Source of the DNA: Phytoseiulus persimilis
Lineage: Eukaryota; Arthropoda; Arachnida; Mesostigmata; Phytoseiidae
Length of the DNA stretch: 64,000 nt
Reading direction: 5' to 3'
Assembly: GCA_037576195.1 (NCBI GenBank)
Contig: CM075102.1
Coordinates: 10,106,001-10,170,000, forward strand
Shown here: positions 57,201-64,000 of the stretch, in pieces
Numbering within the stretch: position 1 is the stretch's first letter
How the letters are laid out: each line of letters starts with the position of its first letter
The notes under the pieces: model-generated
Databases searched by the model: none
What the model was told of the DNA's origin: nothing
The model's input: the letters and a program-made list of their open reading frames with translations, nothing else
Translations under genes and position numbers: made by a program

Positions 57201-60200
57201 GCGCTCTTTCTCCCATCTACACAGTGACCAGCTCGAGCGGTGAAGAGAGTATTCCCGAGAACCTCCGGTTGTACAGCGTGACTCCTCCCCGATCTGCCTT
57301 CCTTCTCAAAAATTTTCTGCAGAGCCCTGATATGGATATCAGCATGCATGCATCTCTCGAACTGAGGCTGTCATGCTCGAAATACGGGTGCTACTCTTTC
57401 TGAACTCTGTGAACTGTTCTTGAGGCCAGAACAGTCAGTAACTCGTGTTTCCCTGCAGCGTCGCATATCGCGTGTGGACACGGTCTCGTCGAGCGATATT
57501 GAGGCCAAGATGATACCGAGTTCCCTGACTTCCCCGGGCTGATCGGCAACAGGGTGGAGGAACTTGCGCTTCAGCTTCGTCGATGCGCCGTTGCTCACGC
57601 ACTGAGTGAGCAGGATTTAGATAGGCGTTATGATGCGCGATCACCGGAGATTTCGTGATGATGTTGAAGCGTGCAACCTGATTCCGTGGAAGTCGAGTGA
57701 TCGGGAATGATATCGCCAGGGCACTCGTTTCTCTTCTTTTCAGAGTTGCTTCCGAAAACATACGCTTGGGGGAAAAACTGGGAGAAGCGCTCTCTGGTAT
57801 CGGAAGCTTCGATCCACAAAGCAGACTTTCGCCGGTATCTGACCATATGTCACCGCTCGTCTGACCTCAGTTCAGCGGTGAGACGTCGGCTCCGGGCATT
57901 GGAGAACGCACGCCCTCCGGAAGACACGAATATGGGACATGGTTTCCACCCACAGAGAAACTACAATAATCGTACGCGGGGCGTTGTGCAAAAGGGTACT
58001 AAGCTTGACTGGACCGATTGCGCTGAAGTCGGAGATAATTTCAACGATAACGCCCAATTTGCGCCTATTTTCTCGGTTATTCTCTTGTGACACCGATTGG
58101 ATCACGGTACTCCAAAAGTTTGAGTTAGAACCGAGACGTGAACGATACGATGCGATGGAATTCGCGGGTTCTTCAGGCGACTCTCGCGTAGCTCGTGCCA
58201 CCCAAACTCTGCGGAGATTTTAGCCCGGGCTCTGGTATGCAGTCACACTTTTGGTCGAAAAACACAGCTCAGGAGACTGTCATGCCTTGAAGAGCAAAGA
58301 ATCAGGGCGCAGCTTCTGAGACTTGGATTCCGCTCGAAAATTCACCAATCGATGCGAGTCCGTCCTGGAGAAATCGAGTACGGGGAGCTCCAAGAGGTGC
58401 TCAATCATCCACTCCATTACTCAACCTCATCTCGATGAATCTTCATACATAGTGACGGTGGCCGCGAGCTCTGAACCAGTTGCGACTCCAAATGCCTCGA
58501 TGCTGCCCTCAGAACTCGCGAAGGATTGGTGTGGTTCCAATGAAATCGTATCTCCACATGCAGAATCCAGATGCTGAGAACGGAGGAATCGCTGCGGGTG
58601 ATCATGGTTCTTCGGCTCGACAAGGGTCCCGTTTCCGATCGAGTTTCCATCGGAATGTTGGAGCGATCTCACGCAATCGCTTGGGGAAGCGAGTCGACAG
58701 CAAAGATAATCTTCGCGATCCTGACGCTTGGAGAAAATACCATCGGTCTGAGATCGATCCCTCCCACCGTGTGTACAGAACTCTGCCCCATCCTATTCGA
58801 CAATCCCGTCCTTTTCTGTAGATCATAACGAACACGGAACTGTATCCGACTCGGATTCCCAATTGGATAGCATGTTTGTTCTCGTGAGCCTCGAGGTAAC
58901 TCTCTCAGCGCTTATTGTTAGTTTATTTCCTATCCCTGGATGAATGTATGAGGAAAGGTTCGTTCCTCACTCCTGAAGATTTGTAGACGATCGCCAAGGG
59001 AAAGTATTGTCAATCACTGCTGCTTCAGATGTCTCACTCCAGCGATCGATGACATCAAATGTTCTTTCATCCTCGATTTTTAAGGCTTTCTCGGAGAGGA
59101 CTCACACGAGACACTCAGGGTAAGGGTCATCCTTCAACTACTCAGTTGTTGTTGCCTCCGAGCTAACGAACCTGAACTATAATCACGATCTTCCCGTACC
59201 ACGATCCATGTCGAAGTCTCTACATTTTTGGGTGAACTATTTGGTGGGCGACTGGAGTGCCACCCGAATGAACTGTCCACCGATCGAGGTGAGCCAACGG
59301 TGCCGTGAACAATATGGGACTCGGGCTGGAATCGCTGTCAGTTGGTTGTAAAGGCGTTATGCTACGGTTGCGGAGGAGTGCACGACGCATCCAATGCACC
59401 GGATGGCGGCAGCCCCATGAAGTTTCAAGACGGAGAGCAGCGACTGAGGACTTGCCACCGCGACATCGATGCGCCGCTTTCCTGCTGGCGACACCCACTA
59501 GCCCAGTAGAATTGTTCCGTCGTGCCTTCTTTCGACGTCACGGAGCTAATCGGTTTCCGGATGAGCTCAATATTTAGGTCGTCGTCGACCATGACGTCAT
59601 CAAGAAATCGAGAACATTTTGTGTTGGGCATTCCTCAGAAACCGCCCGCAAGTGCGCCGTACGCGAAACCCACCCCGGCACTGCAGTCTTTCGCATCGGC
59701 ACTGTTACCACCAAGGGGAAATCGGGCATACGTGATCTCCGTTTAATCTTTCCGAGGAATTTCGAATTCATAGGCCATGCCGCTCAACATTTCACGAACT
59801 CTCCCAACGTTTTCCCTCTGATTAGGCGTCACAAACACTACCCGAGGCGCTCGAGATCTTCGAGGTCATTTCTAGGTTTTGTCTGCGACGGTTCAATTCT
59901 CGCGGAAGTTGGGTTGAATCCATCGAGATAGCTGCGAGACCAGGTTTGCAACGAAGAGGATATCATGGCACAGGTTGCGTCCATGCGTGAGTTCCGATGT
60001 GAACATTATTTTGACCGAGGATGAAGGGGGTACTGGGAAACTCGTTCAATCTTTCAAGCGCATTGGCACTCTCATACGATCTCCGTGTCGCTCGCAACGA
60101 GAAAATATTCGTTGCGCGGATGTTGTCCTCCCCGATGTCAACTCGGAAGCGTCGCAACGTTTCAAACTTTTTTGTCCAAACAAAGACCTTGCCATGAACA

Positions 60201-60870
60201 ATGAGCTCCGCCGAAAAGGTTTCGCCGTTCGGAGCAGGTGAGCCGCTGGTGGCAGAATCGCGCTGAACAACGCCATTTCTATTCTCAAGCGTTTCATCAG
60301 AGCAAGGTAGATGTATTTGAATACACGTCCCTCTGTATCATTGAGTAAGTTCACCCAATGTTCGAACATCAAGGTTGCGAACAGCGACGACACAAATACC
60401 TCAGTACGTGAGCAACAAAATTACAATGGCAATATCATCCCTGCTCCCACACTGGATCTCTCTCCTATCTCCTGGTCTCAGAATGTGCGGTCTTTACCGG
60501 ACCCAATAGAGCGAGATAACGCACCGATTTTGTTCCGTAGACTCCGCTTCTGCGGTGAGGTGAGAGCCCTCCTTTTATCAGCAGGGAGAGAATACAGAGC
60601 GGGCAGAAGAGAAAGAAGTTCTACCCTTGCCTCACCTTGCGCATTCTGCGTGTTGTACCGCTGGAGTTCTTCCAGGAGAATTCTCCGTTCTTTTTGGTGG
60701 AGTCGGTAGATGAGATCTTTAGCTTGGTGCCTTGTGATCAGGATTTCCTCTTCCACCGGCGGCTTTTGAGAGCAGAGCACAACGCACGAAGTGGTCAAGA
60801 ACCTTTTCCTGCCCGGCTCGAAGCCCACGGGCAGAGACACCGCAAGCTTCCTCAGGGCCGACAACATCAT
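33266..60870 (-). CDS. TMEM65: TMEM65 homologue, six exons over 27.6 kb
   Basis: Exons (minus) are 60636-60870, 47783-47895, 34557-34611, 33769-33811, 33514-33619 and 33266-33397. Every junction has consensus GT/AG and correct phase, giving 227 aa (human 240). Exon 1 starts MMLSALRKLAVSL, a mitochondrial presequence, and has HQAKDLIYRLHQKERRILLE and ELQRYNTQNA. Exon 2 has LRAIMLHNGLPFIGFGFLDN; exon 3 has DYIDMTLGLTFGISTMA; exon 4 has GLGNAISDVAGIG; exon 5 has AWYVERVAC and PNLTPEQLDMTSTR; exon 6 has RAFGVFLGCIIGMCPLLF and an Asp/Lys tail. These match the family in order, with three membrane segments and glycine-zipper-like motifs. TMEM65 is an inner mitochondrial membrane protein implicated in sodium-dependent calcium export. 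Introns 1 and 2 are 12.7 and 13.2 kb; the others are 116-745 bp. Intron 2 contains an ELOVL gene on the other strand. Confidence 0.92.
37667..37684. repeat. Run of 18 G
   Basis: A homopolymer of 18 guanines. Its length is unreliable in any assembly; on RNA or single-stranded DNA it could form a G-quadruplex. Confidence 0.9.
38832..39077 (-). CDS. Candidate orphan ORF in TMEM65 intron 2
   Basis: 81 aa starting MPQLNSGRSKRCRYEKYHAG with aromatic-rich, codon-biased sequence ending in WKVGGRGYYFLIRKDLDTRF before a stop. It reads like a terminal exon, but no partner exon or family was found. If real it could be another nested gene, or a retained coding relic. Confidence 0.25.
   Translation of the reverse strand: MPQLNSGRSKRCRYEKYHAGDDWRILDWSTNPLWPRRELVLTAFRGSLRRLYELGNQIALGWKVGGRGYYFLIRKDLDTRF
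39911..40732 (+). CDS. Very-long-chain fatty acid elongase (ELOVL/ELO family), intronless CDS
   Basis: 273 aa from ATG at 39911 (context gtcgcaATGa), a normal length for the family. It catalyses condensation of malonyl-CoA with acyl-CoA in the ER, the first step of each elongation cycle. Signatures in order: MKDRPPMNIRPIVIAYNVF near residues 60-80; KVGELLDTVFFVFMKK (KxxExxDT) near 136; the catalytic HLLHHS (HxxHH) near 160; NTSVHVVMYTYYGLSAL (NxxVHxxMYxYY) near 188; and QFQIVQFVLL (QxQ). Six or seven hydrophobic segments are present. The C-terminal KASPKKVE resembles a dilysine-type ER retrieval signal with KK at -4 and -3. An acceptor-like cacacag just upstream (about 39898) suggests a 5' UTR intron. 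ATTAAA lies at 40885-40890. The whole gene sits in TMEM65 intron 2 in opposite orientation. Subfamily is uncertain. Confidence 0.95.
   Translation: MTTLNTTATAAYSASEMWTQFWQMGDQRIMHWALMGSPLKVLSVIGFYLLFSTRLGPYIMKDRPPMNIRPIVIAYNVFMVLASFYFCGLTVYYAYVKAQYSLICAANDSWTNPWAHKMFTYAWWYLMLKVGELLDTVFFVFMKKATHISFLHLLHHSLALWTVWLDLNLGISGQVALFPILNTSVHVVMYTYYGLSALPVHLRPNLWWKKYVTQFQIVQFVLLMIHGAVPLVYDCNFPKYFASLMVFEAGLFAYLFSDFYVKTYLKASPKKVE
40885..40890 (+). terminator. Polyadenylation signal of the elongase
   Basis: ATTAAA variant, 153 bp after the stop. Confidence 0.45.
40891..47782. other. TMEM65 intron 2, part right of the nested gene
   Basis: No recognised gene. A short perfect hairpin (atgttgtt ... aacaacat, 41376-41399) is present, and two copies of an 11-bp palindrome cggatgatccg lie at 45546-45556 and 46249-46259. 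ORFs 41775-42242 (+) and 42931-43407 (-) have no family match. Confidence 0.45.
47896..60635. other. TMEM65 intron 1
   Basis: 12.7 kb without a recognisable gene or clear transposon. Many ORFs of 70-160 aa on both strands (for example 53423-53776 +, 54507-54998 -, 57068-57403 +) show no motif. The density of random ORFs is what moderate GC content predicts. Confidence 0.5.
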
Positions 60871-63049
60871 CTCTGTCAAACTACACGAACATGGTGGAGG
60901 GAAATCGCGAGCGCAAAGCCTCTAACTCAACCGAATCAGCTGATGCGACCGCGGCCTTCTCAGCAGCCGACATTCGAACTCGGAGACTCAAAGAGCTTAA
61001 CGGCGGAGAGTCTCGTAGGGAGAGGTCCCTTGCGGGGAGGGTGAGGGTACATACTCACACACTCATATATTGGACGGGCAAAGGGAGACACCTGCTTCTG
61101 ATACAGCTCCTGGTATCATCCCACACGCTACTCAGCTGCAACAGACCCAATCGTGCTATGCTCACGGCAGAAAACCTTCCGCTGAGGAACGAGGCGCTCC
61201 TTCCACGAGCGTTTAATTACAGAACGCTGCCACGACGGGCAGAGAAGCAGCGTTTCCGAACACGGGGAGGGTAGGAACGGTCTCTGAGATCCCTCTCTCT
61301 GATGAGACGGTCTCTGATGTGAAACATTTTCGCCGTCCAATGCGACTCGAGGAAATCTATCACTAGAGGCAGTGTCTGAACTCCCGGGAATCCATTTTTC
61401 AATCCTCCGCGGGATGTCGGCTCGAGGAAACTGAGCGAAGTCTTAGGTTTCCAACGCTATCTCTCTGTTACAATCCGCAGACGTCACTCCTTGCGTCAGC
61501 TGCTAGTCTGCCGCGACGAAGGCGTTTTCAATAGGTTGATGGCGTCTTTGGTTCCGCGTGGTTCTTGATGAAGTCCATTCTCGATACTTTGGTCCTTGGC
61601 TTTGGGACATGGATGAGAACCTTGTGCGGGAGGTGGAGAGTAAGTTCCCATCCCTGTGTTCGTAACACCAGTCTTTGTCCGTGAAGGAGGAAAAAGCTCT
61701 GACCGTATCAGACGACCTGACCACACTTCTAAGGATATCACGGAAAGGAAGAAACTCACTTCCGCGCTCATTCATTCAGGGCTGTTGAATAATACTCAAA
61801 CCCATGCATTTCAGAGGCCGTCGACCTGACACGAGCTCTCGTTTTTTCACTTGGGAGAAAGCTCGAGCCCCGCGATTCCGGCTGCCGTAGAACTTGAATC
61901 TCTAGTGCCTGAATGTGAAGGGTCGGTTCCGCTGCTGACATCTCCGACGGTTCCCCAGAAGAGTTTGAGCTGAGCGAGCACGTCTCGGTCCCTTTCGAAA
62001 ACGTTGCGCCGTATTCTGCGGGACGGGCGCCGTGTCGTTTATCCGTAACCGATTCCATGGTTCTCAGAAGACATTGAGAGAGCGCCCCTCCTGTATTGGC
62101 TCCCGACTATATCTCTGACCACTTCGAGGTCTCAAAGCGAACTGGAGCGCCCGAGAGCCGAGCCCCGGAAATCGTGAATTAATTCCGGAAAACTCCCAAG
62201 CATCATTGGAAGAGGATCAAAACGTGGAACAAGATGGACCATTTCCCCCGATCGCTTCCACGGTTCCGTCGTGAGTCGTTTGTACTCGGACAGCGGAGCT
62301 TCTCCCAACTCGGAGAACGAAATTATGTGTTCGATAGCATCGGCGGTGAGCAGCGGCCGGTTGGTTCACTCGCGGAATCCATCCTGTGAGCTATCCATTC
62401 CAACCTCAACTCCCCGAATAAAAGCCTTGTTCCTTCTAACGCTTGAATCAAACCAGATGAATTCGGAATCCATCGACAGGTGAGAATACGACTCGCGGTA
62501 AGCAGAATGACCAGCGTCACGTCGTTGACAAAGGTGCTGCCAACTCCGCGAAAATATCTGCGGCGAGAAGCAATGGCGGAGAAAAATATGGTCACTCATT
62601 CTGACTCCGGTTTCACCGAATCCAGAAGCATCCAGTTATTGCGCCCCTTTTTGCATATTGCGCTCGCGGGTCTCAAGGGATTCCTAGTCGGACTGTTCGG
62701 TCGATTCACCGTTGGGCCCCACATCGAAGGGTCCGCTGTTTGGGAATGGAAATTCGATTATTCTCGGAAAGCGCGAACTCTTCGATATCGGCCATCGATG
62801 ATATTGCTCACACTCGGCAGAGGAGTTCTCGAACGCAACATTCAGGATGCTTTGCGGGGATTTCGATCGACCAAGGACACCTAGATACTTTTTGCGAAGC
62901 TTGATTTATGGAGCTGATGTCGGGCCCGCTGCGCTTTGGGTTCATTGCAACGAGCCTCAAACGAAGCTCGGAATCGTGGGAAGTTCATGCCCAGCGCTCT
63001 TGGAACGTTCGTAGCATGGAAACAGGCCTTCGAGAACGAAACAATTCTC
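60871..63049. other. Upstream of TMEM65; no supported gene
   Basis: Should hold the TMEM65 promoter and 5' UTR just above 60870. No TATA box stands out. ORFs 60891-61274 (+) and 62480-62884 (+) lack motifs. Confidence 0.4.
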
Positions 63050-63229
63050 TCACATGAGGACCACATTTTCACTTCTGATCGATCCCCACTCTATGGTCCA
63101 TGTTTGTGAATTTGCCGCCCCTGGGCTGTGAGGTATTTCCGCCCACAGGCTGGAAATAACTGCAGCCCCTACCACAGATTGAAAATGTATAGCAGTGATG
63201 ATCGCGAGAAAAGTGAAAATACGAATCAT
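63050..63229 (-). CDS. Candidate secreted peptide or first exon
   Basis: 59 aa from an ATG at 63229 with a strong signal peptide: MIRIFTFLAIITAIHFQSVV, cleavage probably just after GA. A possible donor (gtagggg) falls inside the signal sequence codons for QSVV, so this could be exon 1 of a multi-exon secreted protein whose later exons lie at lower coordinates. No family recognised. Confidence 0.35.
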   Translation of the reverse strand: MIRIFTFLAIITAIHFQSVVGAAVISSLWAEIPHSPGAANSQTWTIEWGSIRSENVVLM

Positions 63230-64000
63230 TCGATTGGACAATGAAACAGATGGAAATGAGATTCATCGGTGGAAGCTTCGAAGAGCTTGCCGACCCCGTG
63301 AATTTCGCCTTGGCGCATCCGTGAAATTGGCCTTGACGGAAAATCCGCCGCTCTCGCAGAATTTCCCGCTCTAGGCTCATCGAGCCTAATGGTGAATTCG
63401 TGTCCGCCTATCCCACACTTGTAAGATGACTACTATCTACACTCGAGATGACTCCACTTTGAATTCGTTTTCTTCCGAGATCTGCGTCGTCGAGGAAGAA
63501 CATCTTCGACCAATCAACTTCAGGACATACTCCAGCTCACAACACCAGCCCGACCAGCGAAAATTTCGCAAGAGCAGCCACGAAATGGGAATATATTCCG
63601 CGCCAAATCGCACATTGAACAATGAGCAGCGAAAAGATCGGCTGTGGAGAATCTATCTGCGCAAGAATTCTCTCCTTCCGCTGGAAACTCCCAAAAGGAG
63701 GAAACGAAAACTACGCCGGTGCTTCAGCGCGGAGGAGGGGAGGGGGCGACAACTAGAAGTACCTCCGACCGACAGGATTCCCGACTGGATAACTCCTAAT
63801 GCAGTCTCCGGAATCGGGAGGGCTGTAGGAACGGGTCGCCCAGGGAAGCGATCGCGTTACCAATCAATTTGAGGCCGCGATTCCCATATTCATGACGGTG
63901 AACTCCGGGTTCGGTGTGAACCGCTGCTGACGAGATTTCCCCAGCTCTTCAACGAATGTTAGGTCTCGAACCCGGCGCGTAAGGGATTTCCTTGATTTTT
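63230..64000. other. Right edge, no supported gene
   Basis: The plus ORF 63426-63872 (148 aa) is basic but has no motif and is probably chance. Confidence 0.35.

Noticed and set aside
1-64000. tRNA, rRNA, CRISPR and bacterial-type operon features
   Set aside because: None seen by eye. The tandem array at the left edge has no unique spacers, so it is not a CRISPR array. tRNAs could be missed without a covariance search.

Overview
The window is nuclear DNA of an animal. Genes are split by short GT-AG introns of about 60-260 bp, and many genes are followed by AATAAA signals. Six to seven genes can be matched to metazoan families by conserved motifs. The gene set (RXYLT1 and FERRY3/C12orf4, which I recall as missing from flies, with BLCAP, TMEM65, CHCHD7 and an ELOVL elongase), the compact exons, and the R1-like LINEs and BEL/Pao debris fit an arthropod, most likely a chelicerate such as a mite or tick. 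The species-level guess is inference only. No prokaryotic operons, CRISPR arrays or rRNA genes were seen, and I recognised no tRNA genes by eye.

Layout. Positions 1-12.6 kb are repeat-rich. They hold a 45-bp minisatellite, a duplicated promoter plus signal-peptide cassette (1444-1706 and 2581-2836), one complete-looking gene for an unknown secreted protein (2734-3482), two related non-LTR retrotransposon ORF1 regions on the minus strand (4.3-7.3 kb and 10.1-11.9 kb), and a BEL/Pao integrase remnant (8.6-9.5 kb). Positions 13-21 kb are gene-dense: BLCAP (+), RXYLT1 (-, eight exons) and CHCHD7 (-, two exons). Positions 21.9-24.7 kb are transposon debris again: a second BEL/Pao integrase and a LINE reverse transcriptase split by a 516-bp mariner-type MITE. 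Positions 26.2-32.5 kb hold a P-element/THAP9-like single-exon ORF, an orphan ORF with a KEN motif, and the FERRY3 homologue (+).

From 33.3 to 60.9 kb one gene dominates. This is a TMEM65 homologue on the minus strand, with six exons and two introns of about 13 kb each. An intact intronless fatty-acid elongase (ELOVL, 39911-40732, +) lies inside its second intron on the opposite strand. The rest of those introns and the 61-64 kb end show no gene I can support, apart from small candidate ORFs.

The recognised genes do not form one pathway. TMEM65 and CHCHD7 are mitochondrial, RXYLT1 acts in the Golgi on the dystroglycan glycan, FERRY3 belongs to a Rab5 endosome/mRNA complex, and ELOVL works in ER lipid synthesis. 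The most distinctive observations are the nested ELOVL gene, the MITE whose removal restores the LINE frame, the recent duplication of a secretion cassette that has fused to LINE sequence, and the dispersal of one 45-bp minisatellite family to three loci including a FERRY3 intron. Exon limits were found by hand from splice consensus, reading phase and family similarity, and have not been checked against transcripts.
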